Part shown: positions 50,327-58,203 of the stretch, piece after piece
Numbering within the stretch: the first letter of the stretch is position 1
How the letters are laid out: each line of letters opens with the position of its first letter
NCBI GenBank assembly: GCA_017412115.1
Contig: JAFPYR010000021.1
Coordinates: 1 to 64,000, forward strand
Origin: Bacteroidales bacterium
GTDB lineage: Bacteria; Bacteroidota; Bacteroidia; Bacteroidales; UBA3824
Length of the DNA: 64,000 nt
Reading direction: 5' to 3'
Notes under the pieces: generated by a model
What the model was told of the DNA's origin: nothing
Seen by the model: only the letters and a program-made list of their open reading frames with translations
The model's database searches: none
Position numbers and translations under genes: made by a program

Positions 50327-51013
50327 ATGAACAGTATTTTAAGAAAACAGATCGTAAGAATCTCAAACAAAACGATTGATGAGTTCTTACAGAGAGTCGT
50401 TAAAGCGTCTGACTCGTTAAAGAATAACGCTTTTGCAAAGTATGTGTCTAACCTTAAAACCTCGGCGAAAACGTTCAACGAGTTGAGATTTTCTTCTTCG
50501 GGAAGTAATTATACTCCGCAAATGAGGGAAGTCGCATTGAATGCCGACAAGGATTTTAAGCGAATTCGTCTGACCGTAGAATTTTCAATGGTTTGTAAGA
50601 CAGGACAGGAACAAACGGACGCCGTAGAATTGAATTCGGTTTTGAAAAAATTCGGTAATATCGCTCATGTCGGTATTCTGAAAAAGTTCGCCGATTACGA
50701 GTCTTTGGTTTCTGAATTGAAACCTTTGGGTAAAAAACTTACAACTTTAGGTTTGGATACCACGGTTACGGATTTGGAAAAACTTATTGTTAAATTCCGT
50801 GAGCTCAACCTCGGCAGAGACGGTTACCGTTTAGGTCTTAAAGGTAAACGTTTTCAGGCTAAAGAGAAAGCATGGGACGATTATTTATCGTTGAGGGATT
50901 ATGTAGAGGCTTTTGCCGTTATTAACGGTGATAAAGAAACGTCCGCTTTCGTAGGTTATGTTAATGAGGCCCTTATTTATTTGGCTCCTAACGAGAACAA
51001 AAAGCAGGCTTAG
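50327..51013 (+). CDS. DUF6261-like cytoplasmic protein
   Basis: A 228-aa protein, highly charged and helical, with no signal or TM segment. Features are an N-terminal EFLQRVVKASDSLKNNAFAKYVSNL, the central TGQEQTDAVELNSVLKKFG, and LGLKGKRFQAKEKAWDDYLSLRDYVEAFAVING. It resembles a family of Bacteroidetes proteins annotated as DUF6261, but identification is by overall look. Function unknown. Own strong promoter and terminator. It often appears near mobile or repeat elements in Bacteroidetes; here a tandem repeat array lies just upstream. Confidence 0.55.
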   Translation: MNSILRKQIVRISNKTIDEFLQRVVKASDSLKNNAFAKYVSNLKTSAKTFNELRFSSSGSNYTPQMREVALNADKDFKRIRLTVEFSMVCKTGQEQTDAVELNSVLKKFGNIAHVGILKKFADYESLVSELKPLGKKLTTLGLDTTVTDLEKLIVKFRELNLGRDGYRLGLKGKRFQAKEKAWDDYLSLRDYVEAFAVINGDKETSAFVGYVNEALIYLAPNENKKQA

Positions 51014-51063
51014 AATTTATTCATTATTAATAATTAAATTTACAATTGTGTTATAAAAAAAGT

Positions 51064-51096
51064 GAGGCTGTCTGTGATAGACAGCCTCTTTTTTTG
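51064..51096. terminator. intrinsic terminator, converging genes
   Basis: GAGGCTGTCT (51064-51073) pairs perfectly with AGACAGCCTC (51079-51088), followed by seven T on the plus strand. On the minus strand it has the A/T flanks to also terminate upp. Confidence 0.9.
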
Positions 51097-51098
51097 TG

Positions 51099-51755
51099 TT
51101 ATAATTTTTCTCCGTAACACAAATCGCCTGCGTCGCCCAAACCGGGTACGATATAACCGTGTGAATTGAGATACGGGTCTGTTACAACCGTCCAAATATC
51201 GCATAAATCACTGTCAATATTGTTTTTAAGCGTTTCGATACCTTGTTCTGAGGAGAATATCGAGGCAAAATGTATGTGAGAGGGTCTGCCGTTTTTCAGA
51301 AGTCCGTTCATGGCTACTATTATGCTCGAACCTGTTGCTAACATAGGGTCTACGATAATTAATGTTTTGCCTTCGATTTCGGGCGATGCCATGTATTCAA
51401 ATTTTATTTCAAAGGTTTTGCCGTCGGGATTGTAGGCACGATATTCTGAGAGAAATGCGTTTTCGGCATCGTCGAAAATGTCGATAAAGCCTTCGTGCAT
51501 AGGAAGTCCGGCTCTGAGGACGGATGCAATTACGGTTTTACCTTTAATAATGTTGCAGTCAGCTTTTCCGAGCGGTGTTTCTACCTGTACTGAATTATAA
51601 TTCAGGGTTTTGGAGATTTCGTAAGCTAAAACATGAGAAAGTCTTTTGATATTGTTTCTGAATCTTAACGAGTCTTTCTGAATGTTTACGTCCCTCATTT
51701 GGGCGATAAAATTTCCGGCTACGGAGTTTTCTTTTGATAAACAGTGTATTTTCAT
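51099..51755 (-). CDS. upp: uracil phosphoribosyltransferase
   Basis: A 218-aa pyrimidine salvage enzyme that makes UMP from uracil and PRPP. The PRPP-binding loop is in LIIVDPMLATGSSIIVAM, the base-site motif is in the C-terminal VTDPYLNSHGYIVPGLGDAGDLCYG, and VASVLRAGLPMHEG is conserved. Length is normal. It lies 33 bp behind the GT9 gene and may be the last gene of a leftward operon. Confidence 0.95.
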   Translation of the reverse strand: MKIHCLSKENSVAGNFIAQMRDVNIQKDSLRFRNNIKRLSHVLAYEISKTLNYNSVQVETPLGKADCNIIKGKTVIASVLRAGLPMHEGFIDIFDDAENAFLSEYRAYNPDGKTFEIKFEYMASPEIEGKTLIIVDPMLATGSSIIVAMNGLLKNGRPSHIHFASIFSSEQGIETLKNNIDSDLCDIWTVVTDPYLNSHGYIVPGLGDAGDLCYGEKL

Positions 51756-51788
51756 GGATTAAATTTTTGCTTAATTGCCTAAGGCTTT

Positions 51789-52817
51789 TTACATTAATAT
51801 TTTTTTGACAATATCTTCAGCTTTTAAGGAGTTAAGACATTTGTATTTTTCATTGATTTTGCACTCTTTGTTGCCGTATACAGAGCACGGGCGGCAGTTA
51901 AGAGGAATTTGTATAGAGTCGGATTCTTTTTGGTTGAGGCCTAAAAATCCGGCTTTAGGGTGAGTTGCGCCCCATACGGAAACAACTCTTGTTCCTGTCA
52001 GCGAGGCTAAGTGCATATTTGCGCTGTCCATTGAAACCATGCAGTCAAGATTTGATATTAATAAAAGTTCGTTTTTAAGACCGCCGAGTTTTCCTGCTGT
52101 GCTTATGGTGTTAGAAAATTTCTTTTCCCACTCCTCCAAAACGGGTTTTTCTTTTTTGCCCGCACCGAAGAGAAATACTTTTACGCCTTTTTCCGATAAT
52201 AGTTTAACGGTTTGCTCTGTTGTTTCAAGGGGTAAGATTTTACCTTTATGAGCGGCAAAGGGTGCAATTCCGACCCATTTATCGGATTTTTTTTCACCGG
52301 TGATTTTCAAAATCTCCTCTGTTAAAGTATTGTCGGAAAATATTGAGCGGAAATCAATTTTGAAATCAAAACCTAATTTTTTAAGAACATCTAAATAACG
52401 CTCAAAAGTTGTTTTTAAAGGTGAGGAGTTTTCAGCACCTTTTTTTATGAGGCGTTTTTTCTCGTTGCGACCTTTGTTGATTTTTTCGGTTTTAATACCG
52501 GCGAAAAATGTTCTTATCCTTAAATATTTGGTTCTTAATACGTCATGAAAGTCTGCGTATGCGTCGATTTTCATGTTTTTGATTTCTTTGAAAAGGCGGT
52601 TAAGCCCCAAAATACCTTTGTAATCGTTTTTCAAATCCACGCCGCAAAATTTTACGTTTTGCGGCAGGAGTGAGAACATAGGTTCAAAGTTTTTGCGGCT
52701 TAAAACAACGATTTCCAAATCTTTGTAGTTTTCTGCTAACGATTTTATTACGGGTACTGACATTGCAACGTCGCCCATCGCAGAAAACCGTGTTATAAGT
52801 AAACGCTTGATTTCCAT
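51789..52817 (-). CDS. glycosyltransferase family 9 (heptosyltransferase-like)
   Basis: A 342-aa GT-B glycosyltransferase. The N-terminus LLITRFSAMGDVAMSVPVIKSL and the C-terminal CMVSMDSANMHLASLTGTRVVSVWGATHPKAGF are the GT9 hallmarks (acceptor entrance and ADP-heptose/nucleotide site). Family members add heptose or related sugars to lipid A core. The ATG overlaps the last base of the DUF4254 stop (TAATG), so the pair is translationally coupled. Confidence 0.88.
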   Translation of the reverse strand: MEIKRLLITRFSAMGDVAMSVPVIKSLAENYKDLEIVVLSRKNFEPMFSLLPQNVKFCGVDLKNDYKGILGLNRLFKEIKNMKIDAYADFHDVLRTKYLRIRTFFAGIKTEKINKGRNEKKRLIKKGAENSSPLKTTFERYLDVLKKLGFDFKIDFRSIFSDNTLTEEILKITGEKKSDKWVGIAPFAAHKGKILPLETTEQTVKLLSEKGVKVFLFGAGKKEKPVLEEWEKKFSNTISTAGKLGGLKNELLLISNLDCMVSMDSANMHLASLTGTRVVSVWGATHPKAGFLGLNQKESDSIQIPLNCRPCSVYGNKECKINEKYKCLNSLKAEDIVKKILM

Positions 52818-53422
52818 TATTTTGAACCGTAAAGAACGGGATTTAAGTTCGGGTCGTTATACATTTTCATTTGTTTATAAACTTTCATGTATTTTTTGCC
52901 CGAGGCAATATCCTCTAAGAGTTGGTCGATAGCAGTGCCTAAATCTTTTTTCTGTTCTAAGAGTACGTTTAATTTATTTTGACACTGTGCTTTGTGTTCT
53001 TCTGTGGAATCGGTTCTTAAAACTTGTTCTTGCATGTGGAAGATTTTAAGGGCTAAAATACTGAATCTGTCAACAGCCCAAGCGGGGGATTCGGTATTGA
53101 TTGTAGCGTTTTCCGATATTTTAACGTCTTTGTATTTATCAAGAAAATAGCTGTCAATCAGTTCTACTAAATCGGTTCTGTCCTGATTACTTTTATCGAT
53201 TCTGCGTTTAATTTTGAGGGCTTCCTCGGGGTCGATTTCAGGATTTCTTATAATGTCTTCCAAATGCCACTGAACTGTATCAATCCAGTTTTTTAAATAG
53301 AGATAATACTCAATCGTTTTGATTTGGTAAGGATTTGCAATCGGAGTATCAACATCGTCTTTTTTATGATAATCTGCAATCGACTGCTCGAAAATTTTCC
53401 AAGAATTCTGTGTGAATGTCAT
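52817..53422 (-). CDS. DUF4254 family protein
   Basis: A 201-aa cytoplasmic helical protein. It begins MTFTQNSWKIFEQSIADYHKK and shows EYYLYLKNWIDTVQWHLEDIIRNPEIDPEEALKIKRRID, which matches the DUF4254 family. In Bacteroidetes this gene commonly precedes a GT9 heptosyltransferase gene, as here, so a role in lipopolysaccharide core synthesis is likely but undefined. It has its own minus-strand -7 box. Confidence 0.85.
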   Translation of the reverse strand: MTFTQNSWKIFEQSIADYHKKDDVDTPIANPYQIKTIEYYLYLKNWIDTVQWHLEDIIRNPEIDPEEALKIKRRIDKSNQDRTDLVELIDSYFLDKYKDVKISENATINTESPAWAVDRFSILALKIFHMQEQVLRTDSTEEHKAQCQNKLNVLLEQKKDLGTAIDQLLEDIASGKKYMKVYKQMKMYNDPNLNPVLYGSK

Positions 53423-53451
53423 AACCTTTTATTATTTTAATTATTAATGCG

Positions 53452-53459
53452 CAAAAATA
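53452..53459 (-). promoter_or_regulatory. -7 box for the DUF4254-GT9 genes
   Basis: Minus-strand TATTTTTG followed by CGC, an exact TAnnTTTG element, lies about 30 bases upstream of the DUF4254 ATG. It adjoins the terminator of the pfkB gene. Confidence 0.6.
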
Positions 53460-53461
53460 AT

Positions 53462-53501
53462 AAAAAAAATGTAAGGGAGAAAATTAAATTCTCTCCCTTA
53501 C
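53462..53501 (-). terminator. intrinsic terminator after the PfkB gene
   Basis: GTAAGGGAGA (53471-53480) pairs with TCTCCCTTAC (53492-53501). On the minus strand it is followed by a U-rich run (complement of 53462-53470), so it terminates the PfkB transcript. Confidence 0.85.
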
Positions 53502-53514
53502 TATATACATATTG

Positions 53515-54435
53515 TTAAAAATTGAATTTTGTAAGCTCTTCAAATTGTTTAACCCTTTGAGCGATGTCATTAGAGGTTAATTGTTGAAGGTTTTCAGTAC
53601 CGAATTTTTCACAACAGAAACTGCCCGTAACCGAGCCGGCAATAACTGCGGCTTTAACGGTTTCAAAATCGGTTTTACCTTTTGATGCGATGTATCCCGT
53701 AAAACCGCCTGCAAAACTGTCTCCTGCACCAGTCGGATCAACTACGGTGTCAAGTATTAACGCCGGAGCCGAGAAAATACGTCCGTCATTTGAGAACAAC
53801 AATGCGCCGTTAGAGCCTTTCTTTATAATAAGGTATTTAAGACCTTTGGCGAGGATTTTTTTAGCGGCTTTTAACAAAACAAATTCGCCTGAGAGTTGGA
53901 ATGCTTCTTCATCGTTGATTGTCAGGACATCAACCATTGAAATCGTTTCTTCCAAATCTTGCAGAGCGATGTCCATCCAAAAATTCATCGTGTCCATAAC
54001 GATAAGTTTTGGGCGCTTCTTAAATTGTTTGATTACCGACTGTTGAATTTTGGGTGTAATGTTGCCTAACATCAAAACTTCAGCCTCTTGATAGCTTTGC
54101 GGAACCTCAGGAGAGAAGGTTTCAAAGCAATTTAATTCCGTTTTAAGAGTTTTTCTTTGGTTCATGTCTGTGTTGTAAACCCCTGCCCAGAACATTGTTT
54201 TGTTGTTTTGGTCGATTTTAACTCCTTCAGTATCAATGCCTTTGTTGTGCAAAACATCGAAATATTCCTGCGTAAAATCGTTGCCGACTACTGAAATAAT
54301 TTGTGGTTTTACACCGAAGTTGCTGGCTGACAGCGCGATATAAGGCGTTGCGCCGCCAATAATCTTTTCTCTTTTGCCGAAAGGCGTTTCAATGGCGTCA
54401 AAAGCCAAACTTCCGGCGATTGCTAATTTGTTCAT
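53515..54435 (-). CDS. PfkB-family carbohydrate/nucleoside kinase
   Basis: A 306-aa ribokinase-family sugar or nucleoside kinase. The N-terminal GGATPYIALSASNFGV is a typical substrate-side glycine motif, and the C-terminal DPTGAGDSFAGGFTGY contains the anion-hole and catalytic Asp. The exact substrate is unclear. The start at 54435 (MNKLAIAGSLAFD) is preferred over an in-frame codon at 54483, because a -7 promoter box lies at 54481-54488. Confidence 0.9.
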   Translation of the reverse strand: MNKLAIAGSLAFDAIETPFGKREKIIGGATPYIALSASNFGVKPQIISVVGNDFTQEYFDVLHNKGIDTEGVKIDQNNKTMFWAGVYNTDMNQRKTLKTELNCFETFSPEVPQSYQEAEVLMLGNITPKIQQSVIKQFKKRPKLIVMDTMNFWMDIALQDLEETISMVDVLTINDEEAFQLSGEFVLLKAAKKILAKGLKYLIIKKGSNGALLFSNDGRIFSAPALILDTVVDPTGAGDSFAGGFTGYIASKGKTDFETVKAAVIAGSVTGSFCCEKFGTENLQQLTSNDIAQRVKQFEELTKFNF

Positions 54436-54480
54436 AATCAATCTATTAAAAAAAAGTTTTAATTTTTTTGAAAATTTTTG

Positions 54481-54488
54481 CAAAAATA
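54481..54488 (-). promoter_or_regulatory. -7 box for the PfkB gene
   Basis: Minus-strand TATTTTTG followed by CAAA, an exact TAnnTTTG element about 45 bases upstream of the chosen ATG. It fixes the start of the gene at 54435. Confidence 0.6.
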
Positions 54489-54513
54489 ATTTTTTTTTTT
54501 GAAAAAAACACCA

Positions 54514-54521
54514 TATCTTTG
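54514..54521 (+). promoter_or_regulatory. -7 box for the tRNA-Asn genes
   Basis: TATCTTTG followed by CATC, a strong -7 element, about 50 bases before the first tRNA-Asn. Divergent from the PfkB promoter. A TTTG at 54498 is too close to serve as -33. Confidence 0.65.
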
Positions 54522-54568
54522 CATCGCAAAAAAGGAAAAAACAACAAGTTCTTTTAAAAGCAAAACAT

Positions 54569-54642
54569 TCTCCAATAGCTCAGTTGGTTAGAGCATCTGA
54601 CTGTTAATCAGAGGGTCAATGGTTCAAGTCCATTTTGGAGAG
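54569..54642 (+). tRNA. tRNA-Asn (GUU)
   Basis: A 74-nt tRNA. The acceptor stem TCTCCAA pairs with TTGGAGA (54635-54641), discriminator G at 54642; the D arm starts GCTCAG, the anticodon stem TCTGA/TCAGA encloses loop CTGTTAA with anticodon GTT (54603-54605), and the T arm is AATGG-TTCAAGT-CCATT. CCA is not encoded. A T-run follows at once. Confidence 0.97.
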
Positions 54643-54699
54643 CTTTTTTCATGATTGGATTTTATATTATTATAAAGTTTAAGGGTTAGTAACAAACAA

Positions 54700-54773
54700 T
54701 CTCCAATAGCTCAGTTGGTTAGAGCATCTGACTGTTAATCAGAGGGTCAATGGTTCAAGTCCATTTTGGAGAG
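54700..54773 (+). tRNA. tRNA-Asn (GUU), second copy
   Basis: A 74-nt tRNA identical in sequence to the one at 54569-54642, with anticodon GTT at 54734-54736. The 57-bp spacer shares no similarity, so the two copies arose by duplication of the tRNA unit and probably sit in one precursor. A hairpin with a T-run follows. Confidence 0.97.
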
Positions 54774-54777
54774 CTAA

Positions 54778-54828
54778 AAAAAGAGAGGGCAGCAGAAAAA
54801 TTACTTTTTTGTTGCTCTTTTTTATTTT
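54778..54828 (+). terminator. terminator after the tRNA pair
   Basis: AAAAGAGAGGGCAGCAGAAAAA can pair imperfectly with TTTTTTGTTGCTCTTTTT, with a T-rich end. Weaker stem than the other terminators here. Confidence 0.55.
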
Positions 54829-54851
54829 ATAAAAGTCAAAAATAAAACTCT

Positions 54852-55223
54852 ATGGATTCTACAAGACAGAGCAAAGTGAGCCGCCTTTTGCAAAAGGAAA
54901 TAGCAAATTATTTTTTGCATAATTCCCGCGATTTTCAGGGCGCAATGATTTCCGTTTCAGAGGTCAGAGTTACTTCAGATTTGGATGAGGCAAGAATTTT
55001 CGTTTCTATTTTTCCGCAGGATAAGCGTGATTCGGTTTTTAGCGATATAGAACTCAAGACAAAAGAAATTCGTTTTGAAATAGCAAAACTTATAAGATTT
55101 CAATTAAGAAGGATTCCTAATTTTATTTTTATGCTTGATGAGTCGCTTGATTATGCCGAAAGGATTACTCAACTGCTTGATAAAAGCAAGAAAACTCAAA
55201 CGCAATTAACCGAAGAAAAATAA
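54852..55223 (+). CDS. rbfA: ribosome-binding factor A
   Basis: A 123-aa 30S maturation factor with the KH-like fold. Conserved: RQSKVSRLLQKEIANYF at the N-terminus, ISVSEVRVTSDLDEARIFVSIF and FQLRRIPNFIFMLDESLDYAERI. Length is normal. The next gene (methyltransferase) starts 22 bp later. Confidence 0.94.
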   Translation: MDSTRQSKVSRLLQKEIANYFLHNSRDFQGAMISVSEVRVTSDLDEARIFVSIFPQDKRDSVFSDIELKTKEIRFEIAKLIRFQLRRIPNFIFMLDESLDYAERITQLLDKSKKTQTQLTEEK

Positions 55224-55245
55224 ATTAACTAAGAAGAAAAAGATT

Positions 55246-56058
55246 ATGCAGTACGACCCCGTTAAACGTTCTCTTGGAAAGGTTTTTAATAAGAAACCGT
55301 TTTTGAGAAAAATATTTTATAAACTTCTTGATTTATTATTGCTTAGGGCTTGGTACATAAAGCGGGAGATTAAGAGAATTTATTCAGGGCATAGGGATTT
55401 AGAGGTTAATATCCTTGATGCGGGGAGCGGTTATGGTCAGTACGATTTTTTCATGTCCTCGTATCTTAAAAATGCAAGGATTTTGGGCGTGGATCTCAAG
55501 GAAGAACAAATTGAGGATTGCAATTCTTTTTTTGCTCAGATAAAACGCTCTGACAGAGTGAAATTTGCATACGCTGATTTAACGGAGTTTTCAGAGAATG
55601 AAAAATTTTCTTTAGTTCTTTCAGTTGATGTGATGGAGCATATTTTGGAGGACGAAAAAGTTTTTAGCAATCTTTGTCAGAGTCTGAAAACGGGCGGAGT
55701 ACTTTTGATTTCAACACCTTCTGATTTAGGAGGTTCGGACGTTCATCACGAAGGCGAACATTCTTTTATTGACGAACACGTAAGGGACGGTTACAACAAA
55801 GAGGATATTGAAAGAAAACTTAAAAATGCCGGATTCTCTAAAGTTGAAACATCGTATTCTTACGGCACTCCCGGCTCTTTAGCTTGGACATTATCAATGA
55901 AATGGCCTATTGTAGCCGTTAATTTTTCAAAATTGATGTTCATTCTTTTGATTCCTTATTATATCATTACATTTCCGTTTACCTTTTGTTTGAATTGGTT
56001 GGATACCGTTACAAAGCATGAAAAAGGAACGGGACTGATTGTTAAAGCCGTAAAATAA
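55246..56058 (+). CDS. class I SAM-dependent methyltransferase
   Basis: A 270-aa Rossmann methyltransferase. Motif I is ILDAGSGYGQYDFFMSS, motif II has the acidic residue in ILGVDLKEEQI, and the later VLSVDVMEHILEDE resembles the methyltransferase type-11/12 family. The C-terminus holds a hydrophobic helix (LMFILLIPYYIITFPFTFCLNWL), so the enzyme may be membrane-associated. Substrate unknown (sugar, lipid or isoprenoid). Its stop codon shares one base with the next start (TAATG). Confidence 0.8.
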   Translation: MQYDPVKRSLGKVFNKKPFLRKIFYKLLDLLLLRAWYIKREIKRIYSGHRDLEVNILDAGSGYGQYDFFMSSYLKNARILGVDLKEEQIEDCNSFFAQIKRSDRVKFAYADLTEFSENEKFSLVLSVDVMEHILEDEKVFSNLCQSLKTGGVLLISTPSDLGGSDVHHEGEHSFIDEHVRDGYNKEDIERKLKNAGFSKVETSYSYGTPGSLAWTLSMKWPIVAVNFSKLMFILLIPYYIITFPFTFCLNWLDTVTKHEKGTGLIVKAVK

Positions 56059-57266
56059 TGAAATTACCGGTAAAAATCGCATTCAGGTATTTGTTCTCTA
56101 AAAAAATGAATTTAGTGAACATTATTTCGCTTATTTCTGTTTTCGGGGTTGCGGGAATGAGTGCTGCTTTGATTGTGATTTTATCCGTTTTTAACGGTTT
56201 TGACACGTTGATTCAATCGATGATGAACCGTTTTGATCCCGATATTAAAATTACCGCCGAGAAAGGAACTTCTTTTCTCTTAGACTCATTGACCTTCAAT
56301 AAGATAAAAAATGTTGATAATGTTAAAACTGCGGTCTCTTGTGTTGAAGAAACGGCACTTTTTCAGTACGGACATTATCAAAACGTAGCAAGAATGAAAG
56401 GGGTGGGAGAGGATTACGCTAAAATTTGCGATATTGATTCTTGCACTTATATCGGCGAATTTCTTTTGGAAGATACTATTACGGGCGTTCCTTTTGCTGT
56501 TGTGGGCAGCGATATTGCCGGTAGTTTAGGAATTAACATCGGCGGTTTTACTCCGCTGAAAATTTATGTGCCTTTAAGGAGCGAAAAAGTTTCAATAGAC
56601 CCCTCTTCGGCGTTTTCGCAATCGGGAATTTCTCCTTCGGGTATTTTTCATATTCATCAGGATTTTGATTCTAAATACGTTATCGTTCCGGAAAAATTTG
56701 CAAGAAAGGCTTTGGAATATGCCCCTGAAGAATATTCTTCTATCGAAATACTTTGTTATGATTATTCAAAAGTTTCAAAAACCGTAAAGGATTTGTCAGA
56801 GCTTTTAGGTCCGGGTTTTGAAATCAAGGACAGATACCGTCAGCAGGATATGCTTTATAAGATTATGAAGTCAGAAAAACTTTCGATTATTCTGATGCTT
56901 AGTTTTATAATCGTGATTGCCTCTTTCAATATTATCGGTGCGCTTACGATGCTTATTATTGACAAGAAAAACGACATAAAAATACTTTCGCATTTGGGTG
57001 CGGATTTAAAATTTATCAGGCGGGTTTTCTCTTCAACGGGACGGCTTATAACCCTTGCCGGTGCTTTTTCGGGTCTGGTGTTAGGACTTTTGATATGCTG
57101 GTTGCAGATAAAGTTCAAACTCCTGACTTTTCCCGGTGACGGTTCGTTTATAATTGATGCTTACCCGGTAGAAGTCAGATTTGAAGATACCTTGGTTACT
57201 TTGTTGATTGTAACGGTAATCGGTTTCTTGGCTTCGGCTCTGCCCGTTAAAAAAATATTTGTGTAA
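56058..57266 (+). CDS. ABC transporter permease of the LolC/LolE (FtsX-like) type
   Basis: A 402-aa inner-membrane permease. TM1 is ISLISVFGVAGMSAALIVILSVFNGFD, followed by a large periplasmic MacB_PCD-type domain. Three C-terminal TM helices (LSIILMLSFIIVIASFNIIGALTML, LAGAFSGLVLGLLICWL, LVTLLIVTVIGFLASALPV) form the FtsX domain. This is the lipoprotein-releasing LolCE layout, which sends lipoproteins from the inner to outer membrane. The LolD ATPase gene is not adjacent. Coupled to the methyltransferase upstream. Confidence 0.88.
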   Translation: MKLPVKIAFRYLFSKKMNLVNIISLISVFGVAGMSAALIVILSVFNGFDTLIQSMMNRFDPDIKITAEKGTSFLLDSLTFNKIKNVDNVKTAVSCVEETALFQYGHYQNVARMKGVGEDYAKICDIDSCTYIGEFLLEDTITGVPFAVVGSDIAGSLGINIGGFTPLKIYVPLRSEKVSIDPSSAFSQSGISPSGIFHIHQDFDSKYVIVPEKFARKALEYAPEEYSSIEILCYDYSKVSKTVKDLSELLGPGFEIKDRYRQQDMLYKIMKSEKLSIILMLSFIIVIASFNIIGALTMLIIDKKNDIKILSHLGADLKFIRRVFSSTGRLITLAGAFSGLVLGLLICWLQIKFKLLTFPGDGSFIIDAYPVEVRFEDTLVTLLIVTVIGFLASALPVKKIFV

Positions 57267-57328
57267 TTTTTGCCGTTTGGCTTGTATATTGCAATAAAAA
57301 CTTTTATCAACTAAAACACTTACCGTTT

Positions 57329-58141
57329 ATGCTAAACAAAGAGATTAACAGACCTATCGTTGTGCCGTGGGATTATTCCGAAAAAGCGGAATTCGCTTTG
57401 CTTCATGCTATTGATTTTGCAAAGGCATTAAACCGTGAAATAATTCTCGCTCATATCACAAAATGGGAAAACGACATCGCACTTAATGTGGAAAGACTCA
57501 ATCTGAAAGCGGAAGATATTATGGTTCAGTATGGTATCCGTCCATCAGTAGTGGTTAAAACGGGAAATATTTTCGATCAGATAAAATCTGTAATTGAGGA
57601 ATCTGACGCCGAAATCGCTGTGATGGGAACTCACGGAATCAAAGGTATTCAGAAGTTTACCGGCAGTTGGGCTCTGAAAGTGATTGCCGGTTGCAATGTG
57701 CCTTTTGTCGTTGTTCAAGACAAACCCTCTGAGGCTGATATTCATAAAATTGTCCTTCCTTTGGATTTTAAAGCCGAGGAGAGGGAAAAACTCGTTTGGA
57801 CTGATTTTATGACCAAAATATTCAAATGCAAATTTTATCTCTGTTATACAGAAAGTTCTGATATTCAAGTCTTAAAACGTACTCAAGCAAATATTAATGC
57901 AGCCGTTAAATTCCTTGAAGGAAAGTCTATAAACTACGAATTGCAAAGACTTGAGGGTAGGGAAGGTTTTGCATACGAGACAATTAAATTCGCAGAAAGC
58001 ATAGGAAGCGGACTTATTATCATAATGACGAAGAAGAATATGACTTTTCAGGATTATGTTTTCGGAGCTGTGGAACAGCAGATAATTGCTAACGAGGCTA
58101 AAATTCCGGTTATGTGCGTTAATCCGATTATGAAAAACTAA
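57329..58141 (+). CDS. universal stress protein, tandem domains
   Basis: A 270-aa protein with two UspA-like domains. Domain 1 (1-135) begins VVPWDYSEKAEFALLHAIDFAKALNREIILAH and ends with the ATP-loop-like GTHGIKGIQKFTGSWALKVI. Domain 2 (from about 140) has the same fold order (LPLDFKAEER..., FAESIGSGLIIIMTKKN) without a clear G-rich ATP loop. Typical role: stress adaptation through nucleotide binding, partner unknown. Confidence 0.88.
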   Translation: MLNKEINRPIVVPWDYSEKAEFALLHAIDFAKALNREIILAHITKWENDIALNVERLNLKAEDIMVQYGIRPSVVVKTGNIFDQIKSVIEESDAEIAVMGTHGIKGIQKFTGSWALKVIAGCNVPFVVVQDKPSEADIHKIVLPLDFKAEEREKLVWTDFMTKIFKCKFYLCYTESSDIQVLKRTQANINAAVKFLEGKSINYELQRLEGREGFAYETIKFAESIGSGLIIIMTKKNMTFQDYVFGAVEQQIIANEAKIPVMCVNPIMKN

Positions 58142-58178
58142 AATCGGTTTTTTCTGCTGCTTTTTCAAAAAAAATATT

Positions 58179-58186
58179 TACATTTG
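58179..58186 (+). promoter_or_regulatory. -7 box for pdxA
   Basis: TACATTTG followed by C, an exact TAnnTTTG element, about 20 bases before the pdxA ATG. Confidence 0.6.
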
Positions 58187-58203
58187 CGAAAAATATTTTT
58201 TTA

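Noticed and set aside
54569..54773. Integrated element at the tRNA-Asn genes
   Set aside because: No integrase, direct repeat of the tRNA 3' end or atypical gene is found nearby.
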